The notes beneath the pieces are model-generated. The model was given only the letters and a program-made list of their open reading frames with translations, did not search any database and was not told the DNA's origin. Position numbers and translations under genes: made by a program. From Rhodobacter flavimaris (GTDB lineage: Bacteria > Pseudomonadota > Alphaproteobacteria > Rhodobacterales > Rhodobacteraceae), in contig NZ_JAJUOS010000005.1 of assembly GCF_021378075.1 (NCBI RefSeq), forward strand, positions 1 to 64,000: a stretch of DNA of 64,000 bases, read 5' to 3'. Shown here piece by piece: positions 56,702-64,000 of the stretch. Each line of letters begins with the position of its first letter. The stretch's first letter is position 1.

Positions 56702-56862
56702 GCGACGGACCAATCGTGACACCTCGTTCTCCGATGGGACCGTGGGACCAGCTCAGCGAGAACGAGCGCGCGTGGATCGAGTTCATCCGCATCGTATCAG
56801 GCGGGCGCGACCCGAAGGTTACTCCTGAGCGCGTCAGGGCGCTGCGCGAATTGTTATCCTAA
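56698..56862 (+). CDS. 54-residue protein duplicating the XRE regulator C-terminal domain
   Basis: Residues 20-53 (SENERAWIEFIRIVSGG...) align without gaps to residues 98-131 of the XRE regulator, with 15 of 34 positions identical. No HTH is present. It starts at ATG 56698, overlapping the regulator stop. It may modulate the regulator by binding to it or competing with it. It is not a frame-shifted remnant of the same gene because both copies are complete. Confidence 0.7.
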   Translation: MSDGPIVTPRSPMGPWDQLSENERAWIEFIRIVSGGRDPKVTPERVRALRELLS

Positions 56863-56962
56863 GCGTCGAACTCGCTTTCGTCTGATTCTACACCTTTCTC
56901 AGAGGCTGGGCGCGAACATCGCGCCCGCTTCAGGTGCCATTCATTCGATACGGCATGTGCAC

Positions 56963-57085
56963 TTAGGTCTTGACGGAAATTGCCCGTGACATCTTCGCCA
57001 CATACAGCCCCACGCCCCCTGCTACAAACAGCACCCAGAAACACCATTCAACATATTGATATTTATGTAATTTTTTTTCGACCAG
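56963..57085 (-). pseudogene. Possible membrane-protein fragment at the right end
   Basis: The minus-strand frame reads KYQYVEWCFWVLFVAGGVGL, then YVAKMSRAISVKT and a stop, a convincing membrane segment. It has no ATG, GTG or TTG start after the attachment repeat, suggesting a gene truncated at the island boundary. A non-canonical CTG start cannot be ruled out. Confidence 0.3.
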
Positions 57086-57086
57086 A

Positions 57087-57105
57087 GATGTCCAGCCTCT
57101 CACCC
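57087..57105 (+). repeat. Right attachment site (attR)
   Basis: The sequence is a 19-bp identical copy of the ffs 3' arm at 41965-41983. It is followed by native sequence, with the dnaX promoter 16 bases beyond. Confidence 0.88.
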
Positions 57106-57120
57106 TCTCTCCACATCGGT

Positions 57121-57148
57121 TTGACTTGGCCCGCCCCGCGGATAGACT
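57121..57148 (+). promoter_or_regulatory. Candidate promoter of dnaX
   Basis: TTGACT, 16 bases, TAGACT. The -10 ends 24 bases before the dnaX ATG. The promoter lies on the native side of attR, so island insertion leaves it intact. Confidence 0.55.
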
Positions 57149-57172
57149 GCGGCGCGACGAGAGGAGACGCGC

Positions 57173-58942
57173 ATGTCCGACACGCCCGAGACCGGCTATC
57201 AGGTTCTGGCCCGCAAGTATCGCCCGGCAACCTTTGCCGACCTGATCGGGCAAGAGGCGATGGTGCGCACGCTCAAGAACGCCTTCGCCGCCGACCGGAT
57301 CGCCCATGCCTTCGTCATGACTGGCGTTCGCGGGGTGGGCAAGACCACCACGGCGCGGATCATCGCCAAGGGCCTCAATTGCGTCGGCCCCGATGGCAAG
57401 GGCGGCCCCACGACCGAACCCTGCCTGCACTGCGAGCATTGCAAGGCTATCGCCGAGGGGCGCCACGTCGATGTGATGGAAATGGACGCGGCCTCGCGCA
57501 CCGGCGTGGGCGACATCCGCGAAATTATCGAGAGCGTGCACTACCGGGCGGCCTCGGCGCGCTACAAGGTCTACATCATCGACGAGGTGCACATGCTCTC
57601 GACCAGCGCCTTCAACGCGCTGCTCAAGACGCTTGAGGAACCGCCCGCCCACGTCAAATTCATCTTTGCCACGACCGAGATCCGCAAGGTGCCGGTCACG
57701 GTCCTCTCGCGCTGCCAGCGTTTCGACCTCAAGCGGATCGAGCCCGAGGTGATGATGGCGCATCTGGCCCGTGTCGCCGAGAAGGAAGGCGCGCGCCTTG
57801 CGCCCGATGCGATGGCGCTGATCACCCGCGCCGCCGAAGGCTCGGTGCGCGATGCGATGTCGCTGATGGATCAGGCGATCGCCCATGGCGCGGGCGAGAC
57901 CACGGCCGAGCAGGTACGCGCGATGCTGGGGCTGGCCGACCGGGCGCGCGTGCTTGATCTCTTCGACATGATCCTCAAGGGCGATGCTGCGGGCGCGCTG
58001 ACCGAGATCGGCAGCCAGTATTCCGACGGGGCGGACCCGATGGCCGTGCTGCGCGATCTGGCCGAAATCACGCATTGGGTCTCGGTCATCAAGATCACAC
58101 CTGAGGCGGCCGACGATCCGACCGTTCCGCCGGAAGAACGCACGCGCGGCCAGGCGCTGGCCGCCGCGATCCCGATGCGGGTGCTCAGCCGTTTCTGGCA
58201 GATGCTGCTCAAGGCGATCGAAGAGGTGGCCAATGCGCCCAATGCGATGATGGCCGCTGAGATGGCAATCATCCGCCTGACGCATGTCGCCGACCTGCCG
58301 GACCCCGAAACGCTGATGCGCAAGATCCAGTCCGGCCCGGGCGGCGCGGCCGGGCGCGGGCCCGCGCCGGGCGGCGGGTCTGGGGGAGGGCCGACCGCAC
58401 AGGCTGAACCCATGGCCGCAGCGACCATGCGCGGGATTTATGGCGCACCAATTGCGCGGGCAGGCAATGCCGCCGTGGCCCGTGCGGCGCAGATCGAAAC
58501 CGCGTTGGCGCGCTTTGCCCGGTTCGAGGATGTGGTCGAACTAATCAGCCGGATGCGCGACGTCAAACTGCTGCTCGATGTCGAGAAATGCCTGCGCCTG
58601 GTGCGTTACGCACCCGGACGGATCGAGTTCCAGCCGACCGAGGACGCGCCGCGCGATCTGGCGGCGACGCTCTCGCAGCGGCTCGCGGGCTGGACCGGGG
58701 CGCGGTGGGGTGTGTCGGTCGTGTCCGAAGGCGGCGCCGAAACCATCGCCGAGATCCGCAATGCCGACCGCCGCGCGGCCGAGGCCGAGGCGCGCTCGAA
58801 CCCGGTGATCGCGGCGATCTTCGAGGCCTTCCCGAAGGCCGCCTTCGACGATATCACCACCGCCGCACAGATCGCTCTTGAGCAGCAGGCCGAGGCCCTG
58901 CCCGAGGTCGAAGACGAATGGGATCCTTTCGAGGACAGTTAA
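57173..58942 (+). CDS. dnaX: DNA polymerase III subunits gamma and tau
   Basis: A 589-residue clamp-loader ATPase. Walker A is GVRGVGKTT at 51-59, zinc Cys are in TEPCLHCEHC (84, 87, 90), the Walker B DEVHML follows, and sensor 1 VTVLSRCQRF with it. A Gly/Pro-rich linker near 385-410 leads to the tau C-terminal domain. Good AGAGGAG upstream. The dnaX-ybaB-recR order is conserved widely. Confidence 0.96.
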   Translation: MSDTPETGYQVLARKYRPATFADLIGQEAMVRTLKNAFAADRIAHAFVMTGVRGVGKTTTARIIAKGLNCVGPDGKGGPTTEPCLHCEHCKAIAEGRHVDVMEMDAASRTGVGDIREIIESVHYRAASARYKVYIIDEVHMLSTSAFNALLKTLEEPPAHVKFIFATTEIRKVPVTVLSRCQRFDLKRIEPEVMMAHLARVAEKEGARLAPDAMALITRAAEGSVRDAMSLMDQAIAHGAGETTAEQVRAMLGLADRARVLDLFDMILKGDAAGALTEIGSQYSDGADPMAVLRDLAEITHWVSVIKITPEAADDPTVPPEERTRGQALAAAIPMRVLSRFWQMLLKAIEEVANAPNAMMAAEMAIIRLTHVADLPDPETLMRKIQSGPGGAAGRGPAPGGGSGGGPTAQAEPMAAATMRGIYGAPIARAGNAAVARAAQIETALARFARFEDVVELISRMRDVKLLLDVEKCLRLVRYAPGRIEFQPTEDAPRDLAATLSQRLAGWTGARWGVSVVSEGGAETIAEIRNADRRAAEAEARSNPVIAAIFEAFPKAAFDDITTAAQIALEQQAEALPEVEDEWDPFEDS

Positions 58943-58952
58943 GGAGAACGCG

Positions 58953-59297
58953 ATGTTCAAGGGCTTGGGCCAGTTGGGCGACATGGCCAAGATGATGAAG
59001 GCCGCCAAGGATATGCAAGAGCGCATGGCGGCGCTTCAGGAAGAGTTGAGCACAATCATCGTCGTGGGCGAATCCGGGGCGGGGCTGGTGCAGGCGCGCG
59101 CCACGGCCAAGGGCGAGCTGACCGGGCTGTCGATTGACCCCTCGATCCTCGTCGCCTCGGAAAAGGAAGTGGTCGAGGACCTGATCCTTGCCGCGATCAA
59201 GGAAGCGCAGCACAAGGCCCGGCAGCGCGAGATCGATGAGCAGAAGAAACTGCTTCAGGAGCTTGGCCTGCCCACCGACATGCCGCTGCCGACCTGA
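58953..59297 (+). CDS. YbaB/EbfC family nucleoid-associated protein
   Basis: A 114-residue protein, with [20 protein letters not shown] helix and a [20 protein letters not shown] sheet, as in YbaB. It binds DNA as a dimer. It has AAGGAG before the ATG at 58953 and lies between dnaX and recR. Confidence 0.94.
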   Translation: MFKGLGQLGDMAKMMKAAKDMQERMAALQEELSTIIVVGESGAGLVQARATAKGELTGLSIDPSILVASEKEVVEDLILAAIKEAQHKARQREIDEQKKLLQELGLPTDMPLPT

Positions 59298-59298
59298 G

Positions 59299-59898
59299 AT
59301 GAGCGGCGCGCGCGACGAGATCGAGGAGCTGATCGCGCTGATGGCGCGACTGCCGGGGCTTGGGCCCCGCTCGGCCCGGCGCGCGGTGCTGCACCTGATC
59401 CGCAAGCGCGCCGGCCTGATGGCGCCACTTGCGCAGATGATGGCCCATGTCGCCGAGACCGCCCGGGAATGCGCGCGTTGCGGCAATATCTCGGTCGGCG
59501 CGGTGTGCGACATCTGCGAGAACCCGGCCCGCGCGACCGGCGAGATCTGCGTGGTAGAGGATGTCGCCGATCTTTGGGCAATGGAGCGCGGCGGCGCCTT
59601 CAAGGGGCGCTACCATGTGCTTGGCGGCACGCTGAGCGCGCTGGACGCCGTTGGCCCGGAAGAACTCGGCATTCCGACGCTGATCGAGCGCGTCGGCACC
59701 GAGGGCGTGCGCGAGGTGATCCTTGCGCTCAACGCCACGGTCGAGGGGCAGACCACCGCGCATTACATCGCCGAGGCGCTTGAAGGCCGCGATCTGCGGA
59801 TCACGAGCCTTGCGCAGGGCGTGCCGATCGGGGGGGAGCTTGATTACCTCGACGATGGCACGATTCAGGCCGCACTTCGGGCGCGGCGCAGTTTCTGA
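59299..59898 (+). CDS. recR: Recombination protein RecR
   Basis: A 199-residue protein with the HhH segment [17 protein letters not shown], a four-Cys zinc finger ([16 protein letters not shown]) and the Toprim domain ([15 protein letters not shown]). It loads RecA with RecO. The ATG at 59299 starts two bases after ybaB. It overlaps the next gene by one base. Confidence 0.96.
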   Translation: MSGARDEIEELIALMARLPGLGPRSARRAVLHLIRKRAGLMAPLAQMMAHVAETARECARCGNISVGAVCDICENPARATGEICVVEDVADLWAMERGGAFKGRYHVLGGTLSALDAVGPEELGIPTLIERVGTEGVREVILALNATVEGQTTAHYIAEALEGRDLRITSLAQGVPIGGELDYLDDGTIQAALRARRSF

Positions 59899-60257
59899 TG
59901 GCGACCAGCCCGGAAACCGCCGAGTTCCTGTTGGAGCAATTGGGGGACCGGGTGCGACTGCGGCCCATGTTCGGCGAATATGCCGTCTATGCGGGTGGCA
60001 AGACGGTCGCGCTGCTTTGTGACGATGCGCTTTTCGTACGTCAGATCCCCGAGGCGAGTGCCTATCTTGGCGACCCGGTCGAGGGCTTTCCCTACCCCGG
60101 CGCCAAGCCTTGGTGGCGGATCGAGGCGGATGAGTAGGAGGATGCCGGCTGGTTGACCGGTCTGATCGCGGTCATGGAAGCGGCACTCCCCGAGCCCGCG
60201 CCGAAGAAACGGCGGAAATCCGGGCAAGAGGCGCGCTGTGCGGGCGCCAAGCATTGA
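59898..60257 (+). pseudogene. TfoX N-terminal-domain protein interrupted by an amber codon
   Basis: Residues 1-79 match the TfoX N-terminal domain (RPMFGEYAVYAGGKTVALLCDD, LFVRQIPEASAYLG). Reading stops at TAG 60135-60137, immediately after ADE. The frame stays open for a further 39 codons (EDAGWLTGLIAVMEAALPEP, then a basic tail) to TGA at 60255-60257. Relatives typically continue WEDAGWLT, so the TAG probably replaces a TGG Trp codon. The full product would be 119 residues; the truncated one has 79. Confidence 0.8.
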
Positions 60258-60312
60258 ACGCCCCGCGCCTGCCCGCTATCAGGGAAGAAACCCGTTTCTT
60301 CCGAGTATCCTC

Positions 60313-60978
60313 ATGAACCGACTTTATCACGTCGCGCTCTCGCCCTTTTGCCGCAAGGTCCGCCTGACGCTGGCCGAGAAGAAGATCGAGGTCGAATTGG
60401 TCGAGGAGCGTTACTGGGAGCAGCATCCCGATTTTCTGCGCCGCAACCCGGCGGGGAAGGTGCCGGTATTGCGTCTCGATTCTCGCGTCATGAGCGAAAG
60501 CCAGGCGATCTGCGAGTATCTGGAAGAGACCGCGCCGCAGCCGCCCCTGATGCCGCGCGACGCCGAGGCGCGCTACGAGGTGCGCCGACTCTGCGCCTGG
60601 TTCGACGACAAGTTCAACGAGGAAGTTACCCGCAAGGTGATGGGCGAGCGGGTCTGGAAGAAGGTCATGAAGAAGGGATATCCGGACAGCAAGACCGTCA
60701 AGGAAGGGCTTGGCGCCATCAAGTATCACCTCGATTACATGGGGTGGCTTTTGGATCAGCGGCGCTGGTTGGCGGGGGACAGCATGACCCTGGCCGATTT
60801 TGCGGCGGCCGCGCATCTGAGCTGTCTGGATTATATCTCGGACGTAGACTGGAACCGCTCGGAAACAGTCAAGGACTGGTATGCCAAGATCAAGTCGCGC
60901 CCGGCGTTCCGGTCGCTGCTGGCGGATCAGTTGCCGGGCATGCCGCCCTCGCCGCAATATGCCGAGTTGGATTTCTGA
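60313..60978 (+). CDS. Glutathione S-transferase family protein
   Basis: A 221-residue protein with a thioredoxin-like N-terminal domain (HVALSPFCRKVRLTLAEKK, Cys13; NPAGKVPVL; MSESQAICEYLE) and a C-terminal helical domain ending WLAGDSMTLADFAAAAHL. The substrate is unknown. The ATG at 60313 has a poor ribosome-binding site. Confidence 0.9.
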   Translation: MNRLYHVALSPFCRKVRLTLAEKKIEVELVEERYWEQHPDFLRRNPAGKVPVLRLDSRVMSESQAICEYLEETAPQPPLMPRDAEARYEVRRLCAWFDDKFNEEVTRKVMGERVWKKVMKKGYPDSKTVKEGLGAIKYHLDYMGWLLDQRRWLAGDSMTLADFAAAAHLSCLDYISDVDWNRSETVKDWYAKIKSRPAFRSLLADQLPGMPPSPQYAELDF

Positions 60979-60984
60979 GCGCAG

Positions 60985-61032
60985 CCGGGGGCGCTGCCCC
61001 CGGACCCCCGGGATATTTTCGCCACATTGAAG
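60985..61032. repeat. GC-hairpin intergenic repeat, copy 4
   Basis: Stem CCGGGGGC / GCCCCCGG (loop GCT) is followed by a tail at 61005-61030 that is identical over 26 bases to that of copy 1 at 12469-12494. It lies between the GST gene and queG; the queG ribosome-binding site directly follows. Confidence 0.8.
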
Positions 61033-61042
61033 GGAAAGGCCC

Positions 61043-62083
61043 GTGACGGATCTGAAAGCTGCGCTGACCCGTAAAGCCCTTGAGGAAGGGTTTTCGAAGC
61101 TGCGGGTGACCCGTCCCGATGCGAGTCCCGAGGCAGCCGTGCGGTTGGAGGCCTTCGTCGGCAGCGGAATGCACGGGCAGATGGGCTGGATGGCTGAGCG
61201 TATGGGCTGGCGCGGCTACCCGGCGGCGCTTTGGCCTGAGGCGCGTTCCGTCGTGATGTTAGCCGAGGTCTACACGCCCGAGGAGGATCCGATGGCGGCG
61301 GTGGCGCGTCGGGATCACGGGGTGATCAGCGTTTATGCGCGCGGCAAGGATTACCATGACCTGGTCAAGAAGCGGCTCAAGCGCGTCGGGCGATGGCTGC
61401 TTGAGGAGGCCGGGCGGCGCGGGGTTATGGGTGAGATCAAGGTTTTCGTCGATACCGCCCCGGTGATGGAAAAGCCACTTGGGCAGGCCTCGGGTCTGGG
61501 GTGGCAGGGCAAGCATACGAACCTCTTGGCGCGGGATCTGGGGAGTTGGTTTTTTCTGGGCGCGATCTTTACGACGCTGGAGCTGGCGCCGGATGAGCCC
61601 GAGGTCAGCCATTGCGGCAACTGTCGTGCCTGTCTGGATGCCTGCCCGACCGGGGCCTTTCCGGCGCCCTACCGGCTAGATGCGCGGCGTTGCATTTCCT
61701 ACCTGACGATCGAGCACAAGGGGCCGGTCGATCCCGAATTGCGCGGGCTGATGGGCAACCGGATCTATGGCTGCGACGACTGTCTGGCCGCCTGCCCCTG
61801 GAACAAATTCGCCGCCGAGGCGCGTGAAATCGGTTATGAGAACCGGATCGGCGCGCCGACGCTTGCCGAACTCGTGGTGCTGGACGATGCGGCATTCCGG
61901 GCGCGGTTCGCGGGATCGCCGATTAAGCGGATCGGGCGCGACCGCATGGTGCGCAACGTGCTTTATGCGATCGGCAATTCCGGGAATTCAGCGCTGCGGC
62001 CGCTGGCGCTTGGGCTGCGCGATGATCCGGATGCGGCGGTAGCGGACGCCGCGCATTGGGCGGCAGAGCGGCTGAAGCCCTGA
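61043..62083 (+). CDS. queG: Epoxyqueuosine reductase
   Basis: A 346-residue cobalamin- and Fe-S-dependent enzyme for the last step of queuosine synthesis in tRNA. Two [4Fe-4S] motifs are visible: [16 protein letters not shown] and [28 protein letters not shown] is the family motif. It starts with GTG after AGGGAAAGG. No HEAT-repeat extension is present. Confidence 0.95.
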   Translation: MTDLKAALTRKALEEGFSKLRVTRPDASPEAAVRLEAFVGSGMHGQMGWMAERMGWRGYPAALWPEARSVVMLAEVYTPEEDPMAAVARRDHGVISVYARGKDYHDLVKKRLKRVGRWLLEEAGRRGVMGEIKVFVDTAPVMEKPLGQASGLGWQGKHTNLLARDLGSWFFLGAIFTTLELAPDEPEVSHCGNCRACLDACPTGAFPAPYRLDARRCISYLTIEHKGPVDPELRGLMGNRIYGCDDCLAACPWNKFAAEAREIGYENRIGAPTLAELVVLDDAAFRARFAGSPIKRIGRDRMVRNVLYAIGNSGNSALRPLALGLRDDPDAAVADAAHWAAERLKP

Positions 62084-62154
62084 ACCCGAAGCGGAATTGT
62101 AAGGGATACAGCCTTTCCGCTTTTCTTCGCGAACATCCGGGCTACCGTCACTGC

Positions 62155-63114
62155 ATGAAACCAAGCACCCCGACACCCGCGGCTTCGAGCCTGCAACACT
62201 CGCCCCTGACAGGCATCCTGTTCAAGGTGATCTCGGTACTGGTCTTCATCGTCATGTCGGCGCTGATCAAGGCCACCGGGGGGGCGATCCCGGCGGGCGA
62301 GACGGTGTTCTTCCGCTCGGCCTTCGCAATTCCGGTGATCCTGGGCTGGCTGGCCTGGCGGCGCGAGTTGGGCCAGGGCCTGCGGGTGAGCAACCCGATG
62401 GGCCATGTCTGGCGCGGGGTTGTCGGCACCTCGGCGATGGGCTTCGGCTTCGCCGGTCTGGTGTTGCTACCCCTGCCCGAGGTCACCGCGATCGGTTATG
62501 CAAGCCCGCTGCTGGTCGTGGTTTTCGCCGCGATGTTCCTGGGCGAGGAAGTGCGCGCCTTCCGCCTGTCTGCCGTTGCGCTCGGGCTGGCGGGTGTTTT
62601 GATCGTGCTGTCCCCGCGGCTCGGTGCCGTAGGCGACTCGGGGCACCGGGAAGCCCTTGGTGCGATGCTGGTTCTGATGGGGGCGCTTTGCGCGGCGCTG
62701 GCGCAGGTTTTCATCCGCAAGCTTGTCGCGACCGAGCGGACCTCGGCCATCGTTTTCTGGTTCTCGATCACCTCGACCCTGCTGTCGCTGATCACCATTC
62801 CCTTCGGCTGGGTCATGCCGACGCCCACCGAAGCCGCGCTGCTGATCGCCACAGGGCTGCTCGGGGGTGTGGGTCAGATCCTGCTGACCTCCAGCTACCG
62901 CTATGCGGATGCCTCTATCGTGGCGCCCTTCGACTATGCCTCGATGATCTTCGCGCTGCTGATCGGCTATTTCGTCTTCGACGAGGTGCCCACGCTGGTC
63001 ATGCTGGCGGGCGCGGCGCTGATCATCCTTGCGGGCGTGCTGATCATCTGGCGCGAGCATCAACTGGGCCTGAGGCGCAATGCACAGCGCAAAGTGATGA
63101 CGCCGCAGGGCTAG
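62155..63114 (+). CDS. EamA/DMT family transporter
   Basis: A 319-residue membrane protein with ten hydrophobic segments in two EamA repeats (GETVFFRSAFAIPVILGW; ATGLLGGVGQILLTSSYRYADASIVAPFDY). Substrate unknown. The ATG at 62155 is favoured over an in-frame one at 62056 that lies inside queG. Confidence 0.9.
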   Translation: MKPSTPTPAASSLQHSPLTGILFKVISVLVFIVMSALIKATGGAIPAGETVFFRSAFAIPVILGWLAWRRELGQGLRVSNPMGHVWRGVVGTSAMGFGFAGLVLLPLPEVTAIGYASPLLVVVFAAMFLGEEVRAFRLSAVALGLAGVLIVLSPRLGAVGDSGHREALGAMLVLMGALCAALAQVFIRKLVATERTSAIVFWFSITSTLLSLITIPFGWVMPTPTEAALLIATGLLGGVGQILLTSSYRYADASIVAPFDYASMIFALLIGYFVFDEVPTLVMLAGAALIILAGVLIIWREHQLGLRRNAQRKVMTPQG

Positions 63115-63196
63115 GTCTGGATGCGGCATCGGGCCCGGTCGCAGAATCGGCAAAGTTGTGCTAGGGTTCCTCACTAAGCAAGCTGAGGAGGCCAAG

Positions 63197-63388
63197 ATGA
63201 CCCGTCATATTACCGACCACGCTGCCCCGAAAGCCGAAGGCACCCGGACCGAAAGATTCGTCGATATCGAACGCAAGAAAGGTATCCATCCTGCGGTGAC
63301 AGAGCTGAACCAGCGCCCGGCCGATCGCGGTGCGCGCAAGGTGCAGGAGTATCTGCGCATCGACCGCGAGCAGAAGGACGCGGTCTGA
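63197..63388 (+). CDS. Small conserved hypothetical protein
   Basis: A 63-residue hydrophilic protein with a strong GAGGAGG ribosome-binding site. Segments GTRTERFVDIERKKGIHPAVTELNQRP and KVQEYLRIDRE give no family I can name. It is followed by a strong terminator. Confidence 0.7.
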   Translation: MTRHITDHAAPKAEGTRTERFVDIERKKGIHPAVTELNQRPADRGARKVQEYLRIDREQKDAV

Positions 63389-63416
63389 GCGTTTCAAGCT
63401 TCGCGAGATCGAAATG

Positions 63417-63444
63417 AAAAAGGCGCGCCCTAGGGCGCGCCTTT
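63417..63444. terminator. Bidirectional terminator before ilvE
   Basis: A 9-bp GGCGCGCCC / GGGCGCGCC stem with two-base loop is flanked by A and T runs. It serves the small ORF and the convergent ilvE. Confidence 0.85.
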
Positions 63445-63463
63445 CCATTTGTGCTTTCGCGCA

Positions 63464-64000
63464 TCACGCGCGCACGAGACGCTCGTAGCTTTCCGAGATG
63501 TCGCGGGTCAGCGCACCCACTTCGAAGTGGAAGTCGCCGATCTGGCCCACCGGGGTGACCTCGGCGGCGGTGCCGGTCAGCCAGCACTGCTCGAACCCGG
63601 CCAGTTCCACCGGCTCGATGTGACGCTCGTGCACGGTGATGCCCTTGTCCTTCAGCATCTGGATTACGGTCTGACGGGTGATGCCGTTCAGGAAGCAATC
63701 CGGCTTGGGCGTATGCACTTCGCCGTTCTTCACGAAGAAGACGTTGGCGCCGGTCGCCTCGGCCACATAGCCGCGGTAATCCATCATCAGCGCATCCGAG
63801 CAGCCCTTGGCCTCGGCGGCGTGCTTGGACATGGTGCAGATCATGTAGAGACCGGCGGCCTTGGCCTCGGACGGGATCGTCTTGGGATCGGGGCGGCGCC
63901 ATTTCGAGATGTCGAGCTTGGCGCCTTTCATCTTGGCATCGCCGTAATAGTTACCCCACTCCCAGCCGGCCACGGCCAGACGCACCGGGTTGCGCTTGGC
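63464..64000 (-). CDS. ilvE: Branched-chain amino acid aminotransferase, C-terminal part
   Basis: The window edge cuts off the N terminus. The last 179 codons include the PLP aminotransferase class IV region EATGANVFFVKNGEVHTPKP, FLNGITRQTVIQML and the TGTAAEVTPVGQIG signature. It transaminates Leu, Ile and Val. The end is TGA-equivalent at 63464-63466. Confidence 0.93.
   Translation of the reverse strand, partial: AKRNPVRLAVAGWEWGNYYGDAKMKGAKLDISKWRRPDPKTIPSEAKAAGLYMICTMSKHAAEAKGCSDALMMDYRGYVAEATGANVFFVKNGEVHTPKPDCFLNGITRQTVIQMLKDKGITVHERHIEPVELAGFEQCWLTGTAAEVTPVGQIGDFHFEVGALTRDISESYERLVRA

Larger units (their letters stand above)
41984..57086. mobile_element. Genomic island integrated at ffs (about 15.1 kb)
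   Basis: The island is bounded by perfect 19-bp direct repeats. It carries its own tyrosine recombinase at the left end and a serine recombinase inside. Gene density, base composition and gene content differ from the flanks: long non-coding gaps, an A+T-rich stretch at 53400-54800, two TTG starts, and no copies of the chromosomal GC-hairpin repeat. Removing it would join ffs to its native 3' flank and the dnaX promoter. There are no structural phage, conjugation or replication genes, so it is probably a non-self-transmissible integrative island. Confidence 0.88.

Noticed and set aside
41984..57086. Prophage or conjugative element as the nature of the island
   Set aside because: No terminase, capsid, tail, relaxase or type IV secretion genes are visible; a single HNH gene is not sufficient.
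56963..58285. A 440-codon open frame on the minus strand across dnaX
   Set aside because: It is antisense to a clear dnaX and is an effect of high GC in codon position 3. Only its last about 35 codons lie outside dnaX and they are treated separately.
1..64000. CRISPR arrays, tRNA and rRNA genes
   Set aside because: No regularly spaced repeats, cloverleaf with T-loop consensus or rRNA sequence was seen anywhere in the window.

Overview
The window is a high-GC bacterial chromosome segment with the gene content and order of the alphaproteobacterial order Rhodobacterales (Rhodobacter/Paracoccus-type). Pointers are the hprK-EIIA-HPr branch beside chvG/chvI and pckA, a large methylsuccinyl-CoA dehydrogenase of the ethylmalonyl-CoA pathway, the rpoZ-rsh-pdxJ-acpS-lepB-rnc-era-recO core run, and a small SRP RNA upstream of dnaX. 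No rRNA, tRNA or CRISPR array was seen.

Layout. 1-2072: end of etfA, a DUF6473 gene and hbd. 2139-6595 (minus): chvI-chvG-hprK-rapZ-EIIA-HPr, a sensor and phosphotransfer cascade read as one operon, divergent from pckA (6934-8532). 8617-14047: phospholipase-D protein, RNase R, an acetyltransferase and dapE. 14299-17721: an unusual Hint protein, mcd and a Pat-like acetyltransferase. 17712-26553 (minus): recO, DUF1491, era, rnc, lepB, acpS, pdxJ, DUF2062, rsh, rpoZ, folK. 26694-31527: NYN protein, DedA-like, ispH, LysE, rnhA, TRIC-type channel, lrgB/lrgA. 31710-41682: smc, a membrane protein, RidA, GDPD, a FemAB-like protein, phhB, peroxiredoxin, ferredoxin reductase, rsmD, a HAD phosphatase.

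The main discovery is a genomic island of about 15.1 kb (41984-57086) inserted in the 3' end of the SRP RNA gene ffs. A 19-bp direct repeat, which is the 3' arm of the SRP RNA terminal helix, lies at 41965-41983 and again at 57087-57105, just before the native dnaX promoter. A tyrosine recombinase gene sits immediately inside the left end. Cargo: a DUF262-HNH nuclease candidate, an exported trypsin-like protease, a serine recombinase, an SRAP protein, a metallophosphatase, an uncharacterised conserved protein, a secreted protein, an AT-rich coiled-coil membrane protein, a lipoprotein, an HNH endonuclease and an XRE regulator. The regulator is followed by a 54-residue ORF that duplicates its C-terminal domain. 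The island also has several intergenic repeat clusters and lacks the GC-hairpin repeat family found in the flanking chromosome.

Right of the island (57173-64000) the core resumes: dnaX, ybaB, recR, a TfoX-domain gene broken by an amber codon, a GST, queG, an EamA transporter, a small conserved ORF and the end of ilvE. Several of these genes group by theme: carbon control (PTS branch, ChvGI, pckA), acyl-CoA metabolism (etfA, hbd, mcd), and RNA processing and translation (rnr, rnc, era, rsmD, queG).
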